This document shows positions 13,610-21,734 of a stretch of 64,000 nucleotides of DNA, one piece after another. The translations under genes were made by a program, and so were the position numbers. Below the pieces are notes generated by a model. That model did not search any database, was not told the DNA's origin, and was given only the letters and a program-made list of their open reading frames with translations. Each line of letters opens with the position of its first letter. Within the stretch, counting starts at the first letter, position 1. The stretch is from Nereocystis luetkeana (Eukaryota; Sar; Phaeophyceae; Laminariales; Laminariaceae): contig JARUPZ010000002.1 in the NCBI GenBank assembly GCA_031213475.1, forward strand, positions 14,881,425 to 14,945,424. Direction: 5' to 3'.

Positions 13610-16600
13610 GGGGGGGGGGGGGGGGGCGGTTCTACCTATTTTTCGTCGGTTGTACCTTCGTGGGCGTGCTATTACGGGGGACCATAGTTAACAGGACCTA
13701 TGGTGTACATAAAAACCTGTATGTTTAACCATTTTTACCCTCAATATTTGGTCCTGTTAACCTGTTAACTATGGTCCCCCGTAATAGCTAGAGGGCGGTT
13801 TCAACGAAAAAAAAAGAGATCGGGATTGCGGCTTTTTGTTGTATGGAACGCGTTTGACGTCGGCTTGTCCTGGACGACTTTCTCCCCCCCCGCGCGCGCG
13901 CCCCGACCACGCCCCCTTCCCTGCCACTTGGTTTCGCCTCCGCGCGTTCTACTGCCATTCGGACTATGACACCCTCCAGAGCTTGGAACTCACAGATTAC
14001 AAGTGTGGTCCGGCGGCGCAAGCCATCGAGCTATTCGTGCGATCGGCCACGGTCCTGCCGAAGAGACCCGCGGTGCTTGTGATGGATGCGATGCCTGATC
14101 AGGACATGTGCGACGAGCATCGTTTCAACATCGTGAGCCGACGAAATGAAGGGTAAGCCCGCTCGTACGCGAAATAATGGTGGAGCTACTATTAATAATA
14201 CGTACCATGGTGCCTGGTATCTTGTTTAATTTTCGTAAACCAATCGCCAGGACGTGGGGTGAGGTGGGGCCTAGAGCCGCGGCCTGCGAGCGAGGCGGGG
14301 TCGCTACGTATACGTGCGTGGTCCGCATGAATATGCATGCTTGTGTTTATCTGCACGTGGTGGGTTGGGTCGGTCGCTTGGTCTGCTTTTGTACACACAA
14401 CTATGGGCAGTTTGTTTTTCGCGCTGTTTTGTATTTCATGGCGACGTAACTGTTGTTGTTCCGATGCGGTTTCGTTTTTACACCTTGTTGCCTTTCTTAT
14501 CTCGTGGCCGCAGTTTCATGGGCCACTGCGGCAACGAGCCGGACCCTGAGAAGGACCTTATGCGGGTGTACCGCGAGTTCGGGCTGCACCAGTTCTCCCC
14601 GAGCACCCTGGTGCCTACGTACACGTGCGGAGACGAGCGGTTCGCCCGAAGCCTGCTGTACGGAGCCGGCAAGCACTTCCCGCGTCCCATGAGGTGTGGT
14701 ACCACTCGCCGCGCTTAATCCCTCTAGGACTGCAGCGCGCCCGTTGTGGGAAAAAACACCTAAAAAATAGAGTAGGATTTAGGTACATGTACAGTAGCGC
14801 AGTACTAAATGGATTGTTCTAGACGCCGTAGAGCGCGTTTTGCGTCTGCCGTCGCCGCCGTTTTTGTCTTTTAGCAGGTACCATGTGTGTGGTACCTGGT
14901 ACATACTTTGTACCGATGTCCTTTCGCTGGTCGTCAAGCCCGACGGGGTTTTTGGGGGCGGGGGCTGTGTAGACTTCAGGTTTCTACAGCTGTTGTGTCT
15001 GTGTGTGTGTGTGTGTTTTTTTTTTTTTTTTGAGATGATCAAAACGTTGCCGGGTTTCAGCTTGCGCCACCCCCCACGTCCGAATGCCTCCGAAGGGAAA
15101 CCTTGTACCAGCATATTCTTGGTACGATATATATTACACGATAGTCGAAGCTCCTTAACCCGGATGCATCTTGATGTCCAAGACGAGCGTTTGCTGCTCG
15201 ACGTTCTCTGGCTCTTCGCGGGTTACGCTCCCGCACTTGCCGTTCGGTCATCGGTGCCTGTACCGGTATACCTGGTATAAGGTATTAGCTTTTATTGACG
15301 GGTTTTGATCGTCAGGCGACATCCTAGATATATCCCCAGGTTTTGTACGTGGGCATGGAGCACATGACGGGTAACGGACAAAGCTTCTCGAAAAACACGG
15401 CCCTCAGCGGCGGTTACTCACTCAAACCAGTTATGTGTGTTTGTCTCGTGAACTTTTCATCCGTGTGATCACCTACGTATTAACTGTGTGCTCCAGCGTT
15501 GCTGACCCTTGCGGCATGAATTCGCCCGCCGTTCGAGCGTTGGTTTCCCTACGACTTGCGACCTGTGTTCGCGACCGCGGCGAAAAGGACGCTCATTATG
15601 TTTTACACGCCGCACGAATGCAGGTACGACTACTGACTGTAGGTTTTTCCTATTCGTTGGTTTCATGTTCGGTTTGTGAGGCAAGTGCTCGCCGACCGGC
15701 GAATTCTCTCTCGGCAACATGGGGCAAGTATTTGGCCATGAATGAATCCCCTCTCAAAAAATACGAGGCAACTATTCGTGCTGGGGACGAATTCCTCTCA
15801 AACACGGGGAGAGTATTCGTCCAAGGAGGAGTACACCCTCAGAAACATCGGCAGGTACTCGTACACGGCCCTCTCGAAAACATGCGAATAGCCTCTCAAA
15901 AATATGGAGGCAAGCAGTCGTCCGTGGACGAGTGATGCCGATAATAGAATGAGTTGACCAATTGTTTTTCATCTTGCCTTCTAGTTGTTCAAAATATTCG
16001 CCTAAATTCAAGCAATGTGTTCATCGGCGACTGACGGACACCCTCTCAAAAGCATGAGGCAAGTACTCGTCCACGGACAAATGCCCTCTCAAAAGCATGA
16101 GGCAAGTATTCGTCCACGGACAAATACCCTCTCAAAAACATGGGGTAAGTATTCGTCCACGGACAAATTACCCTGTCAGGAACGTGGGACAAGTACTCGT
16201 CCGTGAACAAAGGGCACCTACAGTAGTCGACGAATGACTTTCCCGAGTAACAGGTATTCTTCAAATCTATTCGTGTACGTGCCGGGTGGGTGTACGTGCC
16301 GGGTGGGTGTACGTGCCGGGTGTCATATTTTGTACCGCATCTGGAAGCACCTTCGATATCTGACGAGCCCCCCCCCCCCCCCCCCCCCCCCCCCAACCGA
16401 CTCTTTTTTTCGCGATGGCGGCAGCTGGCACCCCGCGCCCGCAGGGCACGCCCTCGTGGCAGACATGCTCTTCATGCACTACGCCAAGGTCTTTTTCAGC
16501 GCCTTGGACCGCCTCGAGGAGGTCGCGCCGGACTGGACCGTGACCCAATTCATTGAATTATCCGCCCCGTCGAGAGAGTCTCTGGGGGCGTCTCTGGGGC

Positions 16601-17418
16601 TGGGGGGCGAAGGGGGCGACTCCGCTCAAGCATCGACAGGGGGCGTTGTTGCCGCTAGCGACGATCGAGACGGTGGCAGATTTATGGGCGGCGGGCGAGG
16701 GAGCGTCCTGCCCCGGCCGGTGTGGTGCAAGGGCTGGAGGTTCTGCGAGGGCGCTGGGAACTATAGGTGTGCCAACACCTACTCTCCCCTCGCTGGCAAG
16801 AACGGGTCGAGGCTGGTGGACATGGTGTCCGAGCGCACGCCGGTGGTGAACGGCAAGCACGGATCGATTTTGATGCCGCCGAGGCAGGGCCACTGGGCGG
16901 TCACGCTGAACGAGGTCAAGGTCCCGATCCTCGAGTACCTGAAGACAACGCCTCCGGAGGGCATGCACCACCCCATCGACATGAAGTGGGTGCTCGTGGG
17001 GAACGCGAAGTCGGGGCCCATCGAGTTCGAGTTCGAAACGGTCGGCGTCGTTCCGGTTGGGACGGCGCGGGGGGAGGCGGGGGGCGCGGATACCGCGGTC
17101 GAGACGGAGAGGAGCGCCAACAGCACCGCTGTGGCGGGTGTGCCGAGAGTTGCGGCGACTGAAGGAGATCCCCGCGTGGTCGTGTGCAGGCCGGATTTTA
17201 TTGATCGCGTCGAGTTGGACGACAAGGCTGGCGTCAGGTACAGCGTCGACGGCGTTGAGACGTCGCCGGTAGGGTTGGTGAGCCAGTACGGCCTACACAA
17301 GGGCTCGTGCGTGCTTCTGGCGGCGGAGGTCGGCGTCGGTCGGCACACGCTTGCCGTGGAGCCGCTGAAGACGGGGAAGCCGTTCGTGGCAATTTCTCAT
17401 GTTTTGTATCCGGCGTAA
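1279..17418 (+). CDS. SGNH-hydrolase-like protein, copy 1 (seven exons)
   Basis: Exons joined by hand: 1279-1641, 8941-9073, 11627-11726, 12536-12641, 13980-14152, 14514-14693, 16425-17418. All introns are GT-AG, the phases are 0,1,2,0,2,2, and the total is 2049 nt (682 residues plus stop). Seen: a hydrophobic N-terminus (about residues 8-30) suggesting a signal anchor; a Ser/Thr/Gly/Ala-rich stalk; block I GISITAGHD, whose first Ser is the likely nucleophile; a conserved MGN and ADIVSWEM segment; and SWHPAPAGH, whose His is the likely catalytic base. A C-terminal domain of about 300 residues follows, probably beta-rich and possibly ligand-binding. Known: this SGNH block arrangement occurs in esterase/acyl-hydrolase-like proteins. 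Inferred: a secretory-pathway or surface enzyme acting on glycan or acyl esters; the substrate is unknown. The start is the first in-frame ATG, and the paralogue at 25821 begins at an equivalent place. The exact splice sites are supported by agreement with that paralogue. Confidence 0.85.
2546..2668 (+). mobile_element. single arm of the foldback family
   Basis: Matches the left arm of 28494-28712 and ends GTCGACGGGTAGAAAGAACG, followed by a short (AC)n. Confidence 0.5.
3239..3593 (-). mobile_element. SINE family A, full copy, reverse
   Basis: The reverse complement of the 27928-28269 element with a poly(A) tail of about 30 (T run 3239-3270). The T-arm CTGGG-TTCGAGC-CCTAG pairs well in this copy. 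It lies in intron 1 of SGNH copy 1. Confidence 0.8.
3642..3924. mobile_element. TIR element 'GGACAGATCATC', copy 1
   Basis: The ends CGGACAGATCATCTAC and GTAGATGATCTGTCCG are inverted, enclosing a GATC-rich interior and GCCGGGTGGGAG. Confidence 0.6.
5969..6073. mobile_element. hairpin MITE 'TTACGGGGG', copy 2
   Basis: 105 bp; termini TTACGGGGGGCC and GGACCCCCGTAA, flanked by TA. The arms pair over more than 30 bp around an AT-rich loop. Confidence 0.8.
7303..7350 (+). repeat. (AAC)n with GAGTTATTGTGAG leader, copy 1
   Basis: A short copy of the same tail: GAGTTATTGTGAGAAC followed by about ten AAC units. Confidence 0.5.
7413..7510. repeat. AT-rich simple repeat
   Basis: (AT)n followed by AATATAAT-type words, about 100 bp. 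Confidence 0.85.
8941..9073 (+). CDS. SGNH copy 1, exon 2
   Basis: This exon encodes AKWGPEYEDTLFSGGMSFSD followed by the GTVVEDKMLRAVVQQGDFLAAFT segment. The acceptor is GGCAG and the donor is GTCAGT; the exon ends in phase 1 on the G of the block I glycine codon. The paralogue at 32966-33101 matches almost residue for residue with one extra codon. Confidence 0.85.
9232..9555 (-). mobile_element. SINE family A 3' half, interrupted by another repeat
   Basis: 9232-9285 (CCGGGGTCACATAGTAGGCT) and 9437-9545 (ACGCGCCTTGCCTTTTATAC ... GTCGACTCGCGTTTAATTGT) are reverse SINE-A body. The intervening 150 bp is a copy of the repeat seen at 34.7 kb, so one element inserted into the other. Confidence 0.5.
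9291..9440 (+). repeat. dispersed repeat C, copy 5, inside SINE A
   Basis: It starts AAGGGATGCGTGGTCAATGG, contains GGCATTGTA and GCAGCCATGCATGACATGAG, and splits a SINE-A body. Confidence 0.5.
10317..10589 (-). pseudogene. possible LINE RT C-terminal fragment
   Basis: The minus strand reads GRTHVVGECEMCKQERDVLE, then EEMREI...FGILDSSEKTVAILGDRR. The H-V-x-x-C plus Cys pair followed by an acidic ERxxLE helix and LDxxEKxxxLLGD ending resembles LINE C-termini. It is short and isolated, in intron 2 of SGNH copy 1. Confidence 0.35.
11165..11545. repeat. AATC/ATCG-rich degenerate minisatellite
   Basis: Words CAATCGATCAAGC, CAATCAATC and GAGCCA repeat in a loose 12-20 bp period, ending in (AATC)n. 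It finishes 81 bp before exon 3 of SGNH copy 1. Confidence 0.75.
11627..11726 (+). CDS. SGNH copy 1, exon 3 (block I, nucleophile Ser)
   Basis: Together with the last base of exon 2 it reads GISITAGHDCLFEQSYPV, the block I region. It is 100 nt long, as in the paralogue. The acceptor is GTGCAG and the donor GTGAGG. It lies only about 80 bp downstream of an AATC-rich minisatellite. Confidence 0.88.
12302..12394. mobile_element. hairpin MITE 'AGGACTGCAGT', copy 1
   Basis: TTAGGACTGCAGTCCCGTTT at the left and AAAATGGGACTGCGGTTCTA at the right form inverted arms, in intron 3 of SGNH copy 1. Confidence 0.65.
12536..12641 (+). CDS. SGNH copy 1, exon 4
   Basis: This exon encodes FEAINVAMGNSRSSPYSFCV then DAHAGIEADIVSWEM. 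The 106-nt length is identical to the paralogue's exon. A run of 16 G lies 9 nt upstream of the acceptor, where a pyrimidine tract would be expected. The conserved Gly/Asn pair is a candidate for the SGNH oxyanion-hole blocks. Confidence 0.87.
12806..13070. mobile_element. TIR element 'GGACAGATCATC', copy 2
   Basis: It has a degenerate left end GTCGAACAGATAGGTCATCT and right end GATGATGATCTGTCCGA, and shares interior words (GGCTCCCACCCGGTAACA, AGCTAGATCATACAGATCA) with copy 1 in reverse. Confidence 0.5.
13571..13627. repeat. (CTG)n followed by a G run
   Basis: About twelve CTG units (13571-13606) followed by a run of about 19 G, in intron 4 of SGNH copy 1. Confidence 0.85.
13672..13784. mobile_element. 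hairpin MITE 'TTACGGGGG', copy 3
   Basis: 113 bp; termini TTACGGGGGACCATAGTTAA and its complement, flanked by TA. An internal CCTGTTAA duplication is present near the right arm. Confidence 0.82.
13980..14152 (+). CDS. SGNH copy 1, exon 5
   Basis: This exon encodes SLELTDYKCGPAAQAIELFV, then RSATVLPKRPAVLVMDAMPDQD and the variable tail. The start at 13980 (after CTCCAG) rather than a downstream AG is chosen because it keeps phase 0 and gives the same 173-nt length as the paralogue's exon 37106-37278. Confidence 0.83.
14514..14693 (+). CDS. SGNH copy 1, exon 6
   Basis: This exon encodes FMGHCGNEPDPEKDLMRVYR, then EFGLHQFSPSTLVPTYTCGDERFAR and the HFPRPMR end. It is 180 nt; the paralogue has 168 nt with four fewer codons near the start. 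The donor is GTGTGG, weaker than the paralogue's GTAAGA. Confidence 0.85.
14715..14816. mobile_element. hairpin MITE 'AGGACTGCAGT', copy 2
   Basis: It begins TTAATCCCTCTAGGACTGCA and ends GCGCAGTACTAAATGG. The arms are less perfect than in the 53.2-kb copy. Confidence 0.5.
15718..16212. repeat. minisatellite of about 43-45 bp
   Basis: Units contain CCCTCTCAAAARCATG, AGGCAAGTACTCGTCC and ACGGACAAAT. The best four are at 16040-16210; older ones are at 15740-15935, with about 90 bp unique between. It lies in intron 6 of SGNH copy 1. Confidence 0.8.
16269..16322. repeat. 17-bp tandem repeat, three units
   Basis: GTACGTGCCGGGTGGGT repeated, about 100 bp before the acceptor of exon 7. Confidence 0.8.
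16425..17418 (+). CDS. SGNH copy 1, exon 7 (catalytic His block and C-terminal domain)
   Basis: It opens with SWHPAPAGHALVADMLFMHY, which holds the putative catalytic His. A poorly conserved linker follows, then a Cys-containing C-terminal domain (WCKGWRFCEG, NYRCANTYSPLAG, GHWAVTLNE, HHPIDMKWVLVG, SGPIEFEFE) ending GKPFVAISHVLYPA. The upstream pyrimidine tract is a run of 27 C (16368-16394) plus T-rich sequence. Confidence 0.88.
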
Positions 17419-18528
17419 GTCTGGGCTTGACGTTTTGTCTTTTTCTTGACGTGCGTATATTACGTAGTGGCTTCTTGGTGATTTTTTTACCGTCCGAAGG
17501 TGAGTAATCGTACTCGTGGGCTTCATTTCATGCCTCTGCGGCGTGATATGATGTGGTTGGTGGGACGACTTTTTGTGTTGGGGTGCTTGCCTGTTTCCTT
17601 GTTTATTCTTAAATTCGATGCGTTTGTTTTTTTTCGTATTTTAGGGAGCAGTCCGTTTCTTGTGCGTTTATTCGTTTGACGCTGTGTTAAGGGAGGCGTT
17701 TTTTTTCCCGTTCACGTTCACGCGGTCGGTTCGAAACGTGTGCGGGGAAGAAGGCCAGCTTTTCCTCCGTGGGTCTCGTTGCTAATAGCTATATGCTACG
17801 CCCCAATGACATGTGGGTTGCACCGGGTACGCACCCAGCAGCAGCAGACTGGCGTTGTTTGTGAGTCAAAATGTTTGTTTTTGTAGGAAAAACAAAGAGA
17901 GGGGGAATCGTTACCAGGTAGGGTGTATGAACACATAATAGATGAAAGGTGAAACCTGGTTTGTTAATAGCCGGTAGGGTATCTGATATTTACTTCGATG
18001 TGACCGGAAACCTCGGTTTGGCGTCCGTCTTGAGTCTGTAGCGCTGGGTAAACAGACTCCCGTGTATAAGGGAGGTGCGCGTTTCTTGTGGAGTCTCGTG
18101 ACTGCACATGTCCTCCCGTGTGGATATTACCTGTTAGACTTATACTCGAAGTGAAGGTGCTATCTACAACCAAGACTGAATGCAGGTGGTTCTGTCTACA
18201 ACCGGCGCTATCAGTACCTACCTGGTATGATACAACCAGGAAATAATGCGCGCGTGGACGTTTTGCATCAGAGACTGACCAGTTTTCCTTGGTTGGCTGC
18301 AGGGCGTGTTCTGCGGCTTGCTTGTCGGCATTTCTGGAGGAAGAAATGGAAACCCCTCGAACATACATCGGTTTCGTCCGTAGCCCACGCCCGTTCTTGC
18401 AGGACGCCCTTGCCTGCCTTCTATCGGTGACGATGAAAAGAAATGATGAAAAACATTGGGTGACTGACGATCGGTTGCGTTTTCGTCGGGGCCGCGCAAC
18501 GCAGCGAGCATTACCACCATCATATGCC

Positions 18529-18870
18529 GGCGTCCCCAGTGGCTTAGTAGGTGGTCCGCGTGCCGTGCCTGTCAAGATCAGTTCTGTGAGTTCGAGTCTC
18601 ACCGAGTTCATACTCGTGTGGACTTTTTGCTGCATAAAAATTGATTAGTAATAGCGGAAAGCGCGAGAGCGTGAGTTAGCAACCTTCGATGAAAATCGAC
18701 GAGCAGTGGGAATGCTGAACCCTGTGCGCGATGAAAATGAAGGCACGTACCGTGGGGGAGAAGGGATGACACCTGCGACCACGACTTGTCCAGAAGATCG
18801 CGGAGGGTACCTCCTACTAATTTAAGCTGGAAAAGTATAAGTGATGTTTGAAAAATTAATTAAAAAAAAT
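18529..18870 (+). mobile_element. SINE family B, full copy
   Basis: A tRNA-like head GGCGTCCCCAGTGGCTTAGT with B box GAGTTCGAGTCTC, then a body with CGCTTTCCGC-type and GATGAAAATGAAGGCACGTA blocks, ending in an A-rich tail. The T-arm in family members (GTGGG-TTCAAGT-CTCAC) pairs. The head differs from family A but the GGCACGTACCG core is shared. Confidence 0.78.
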
Positions 18871-19364
18871 GATACCACATGGATGGATTGGTAGTGGTGG
18901 CCTAATTTAGCAAGGCTACCCGATCTACGTACTCGTACGATGCAAGGACTTGAGCGACACGCGAGGAGTATGATGGATCATGGTATTTATGTATATCGTA
19001 CGTATAAGTATTCGTTCTGCTGCGCGCCACAATGCTATTAACCGTGTGACGGCTCTGTACTACTGAACCACCGCGACTACCGCGCTTTTCATTTACCACG
19101 GTTTTAGTTTTTGGTCAATACTGCTGCATGTATTTGAACGAATAAAACAAACCTGAGCTGCTAGATCGGAAAAAATCTTAAAACTCACACGACGTATTCG
19201 CGAGCTTGGCGTGACACCATAAATAAATAGCGATACTTCGATCGCGCGTTCTATATACGAGGTTTAGGTTTGAAAGTGGTCCCAAAAATACCACAGTTTG
19301 TGTACTCGCTACGAATTCGTTGCCTACCGCACAGGAATGTCATAAACCCAATGCACTATTACTA

Positions 19365-19475
19365 TTGCGGGGGACCATATTAAATAGGACCAAATATTGT
19401 GAGTAAAAGTGGGGAAACATAAAGGTTTTTGTGTGTACCGTAGGTCCTACCGGTATTTAATATGGTCCCCCGTAA
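19365..19475. mobile_element. hairpin MITE 'TTACGGGGG', copy 4
   Basis: 111 bp; left end TTGCGGGGGACCATATTAAA, right end TTTAATATGGTCCCCCGTAA, flanked by TA. Confidence 0.8.
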
Positions 19476-19621
19476 TAAGGTTATTAAATATTATTACCGG
19501 GGGAACAGAGTAATACATACAGCAGTCGGTCGTAATCAGAACCAACTACGGTGTGTAAACAATAACAGTGGGGGATACATGTTTTTGGGTCCACCTTGGG
19601 TTCTGATTATGGTACTTTTTT

Positions 19622-19943
19622 AGTTTTTTTTTAATCATCACTTTACCTTCCAGCCTAACTCGTAGGAGGTTTTACCCTCAACGAGCTTCTGGACAAGCCG
19701 TGGTCACAGGTGTCTACCCTTCTCCCCCACGGTACGTGCCTTTATTTTTATCGCGCATAGGGTTCAGCATTCCCACTGCTCGTCGATTTTCATCGAATGT
19801 AGCTAACTCACGCTCTCGCGCTTTCCGCTCATCATTTTTTTATGCAAGAGGAAGACCCTGCGGGCATGCACTCGGTGAGACTTGAACCCACGAAATTGAT
19901 CTTGATAGACACGCGGACCACCTACCAAGCCACCGGGGACGCC
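19622..19943 (-). mobile_element. SINE family B, full copy, reverse
   Basis: The reverse complement of the 18529-18870 element, about 1 kb away in inverted orientation. The head ends in CACCGGGGACGCC. Confidence 0.78.
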
Positions 19944-19998
19944 GGCTTTATGTATTACTATATATAGGCCCCCCGTAATGCTATATTACTGTTATTAA

Positions 19999-20000
<2 letters not shown>

Positions 20001-20032
<32 letters not shown>

Positions 20033-20079
20033 GCCATTACTATTATTAATAATACTATTTCTTACTACTACTACTACTG

Positions 20080-20110
<31 letters not shown>
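20001..20110. repeat. (CTA)n microsatellite
   Basis: CTA units with interruptions. A second array lies at 20752-20825, on the other side of the LTR-like element. Confidence 0.85.
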
Positions 20111-20149
20111 GAGGTGTGGGGGAATCTATAGCCTCATTTCTTTAGTTTC

Positions 20150-20700
20150 GAATAGCCGCATCTTCGACCACCTTTTCCTGGTCTTTTGGGATGAACTTTG
20201 TCCTCATCCTTCGACCATATTGTGGTCTGCATATACGACTATCCAGGGTGGGCTAATGTGATATGAGTGGAGTGCTCATGGGCTATAGATACCGATAATA
20301 TAGTCGGCAGTTTCGTAGCCTGAGGAATGCGAGAATAATCCAAAGAATGGATTAACCCGGTGGATATTCCGGTAGTTGAGAGTAACCGTCTTTTAGGAAT
20401 GTTCTCTAAGGCGGAAAGGCCGTTAGACAAGAGTAATGTTCCTTAACGCAGATAGGATCGTAAAGTGAGAAGCTCTTATATAAGCAGAAGAACGTTCGGT
20501 AGCCATAGGAAAGTTATTTAGGAGTACGTTAGATAAGAGGAATTTAGGAGAGCTTGTAGCGTGGGGAGGGACGAGTATATATCTGAGCGTCGAGTCCCAC
20601 CCCGCTACCTCTCACTTCTCTACCAAAGCACCTCCTCAGCTCTAGTCATCAATAAAGAAGATCTATATCAGAAGAAGCGAAGCACTGCTTCCCAGCTGCC
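20150..20700 (+). mobile_element. retroelement 3' end with an LTR carrying TATA and polyA signals
   Basis: 20155-20256 contains AGCCGCATCTTCGA and the pre-LTR block CTGCATATACGACTATCC...AGGGTGGGCTAA. The LTR starts TGTGATATGAGTGGAG at 20257. A TATA box (TTATATAAG, 20477-20485) and AATAAA (20651) lie about 170 bp apart, as expected for U3/R. The LTR body is unlike the 31.3-kb LTR, so it is a related but different family. Confidence 0.5.
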
Positions 20701-20751
20701 AGATACACCTGCGTCCCTTACCCTTACCCTTACCTCGGTCATATCTTCACA

Positions 20752-20782
<31 letters not shown>

Positions 20783-21261
20783 GCTACTACTATTACTACT
20801 ACTACTACTATTTATTACTACTGTACTACCTGTACTCGCCTTTAGCGGGGTCAGGTTCGCAAACTGTGCGTTGAATGATGTTGGTTTTGGTAGACGCTTT
20901 GTTAGGCGGAACCGACCTAACCCTAACTAACCCCAAAATTCGTGGAGGCTGAACACGTCGGACGACCAAAGGAACGTGCAGATCATTGTGTGATCATTTT
21001 CACGGATGGATCATCTGCAACATGTAGATACACAGTAGTAGTAGAGGTATACCCGTGGTACAGGTATGTGCTAATAGTTCTGCTGCTGTAGTCAGAGTTT
21101 GGGTGAGGGAAGGGGGGGGGGGGGGGGGGAGTACTAGATCATCTCCAACAGATCATCTCCGAATAGATACGGCGGTGGTCATGTTTTCATGCGTGTGTGC
21201 GCCTGGTTTTTAGTTCGTCAGGGGTTTGTTTGTTAAAGTAAGAGTATTATTGTACAGTACG

Positions 21262-21515
21262 TTTTTTTTCTTATTCTTTTTAACCATCACTTTTACTTTC
21301 CAGCCTAACCCGCAGGAGGTTTTACCCTCGGCGATCTTCTGGACAAGTCGTGGTCACAGGTGTCGTCCATTCTCCCCCCCGGTACGTGCCTTTATTTTGT
21401 GTCGCGCATAGGATTGAGCATTCCCACATTGCTCGTCGATTTTCATCGAATATAGCTAGTTCACGCTCTCGCGCTTTCCGCCTATCAGTTTTTTATTCAT
21501 GAAAAAGTCCACATG
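21262..21515 (-). mobile_element. SINE family B, reverse, head lost
   Basis: It contains tail and body (CCAGCCTAACCCGCAGGAGG ... CGCTCTCGCGCTTTCCGCC) then AAAAAGTCCACATG. The expected tRNA head is replaced by unrelated sequence. Confidence 0.65.
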
Positions 21516-21609
21516 TATGTGACGGTCTTAGTCCGTTGGGCTAAAGGTAAAAGGTTAACCAATCGCCTACCCAATCTATTAAGCCTCATAGCACACACCT
21601 CACCTATTA

Positions 21610-21734
21610 TTACGGGGGACCATAGTTAATGGAACCTATGGTATACGTAAAAACCTACCAGGTACGAAGTATATATTTAACCATTTTTACTAACAATATT
21701 TGGTGCTATTAACTACGAGTATGGTCCCCCGTAA
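21610..21734. mobile_element. hairpin MITE 'TTACGGGGG', copy 5
   Basis: 125 bp; full termini flanked by TA. An inserted CCAGGTAC-type word lies near the centre. Confidence 0.8.

Noticed and set aside
20917-20933. Short CCTAACCCTAACTAACCCC stretch and nearby CCCTTACCCTTACCC (20714), resembling telomere repeats
   Set aside because: Only two or three imperfect units; too short to claim an interstitial telomere.
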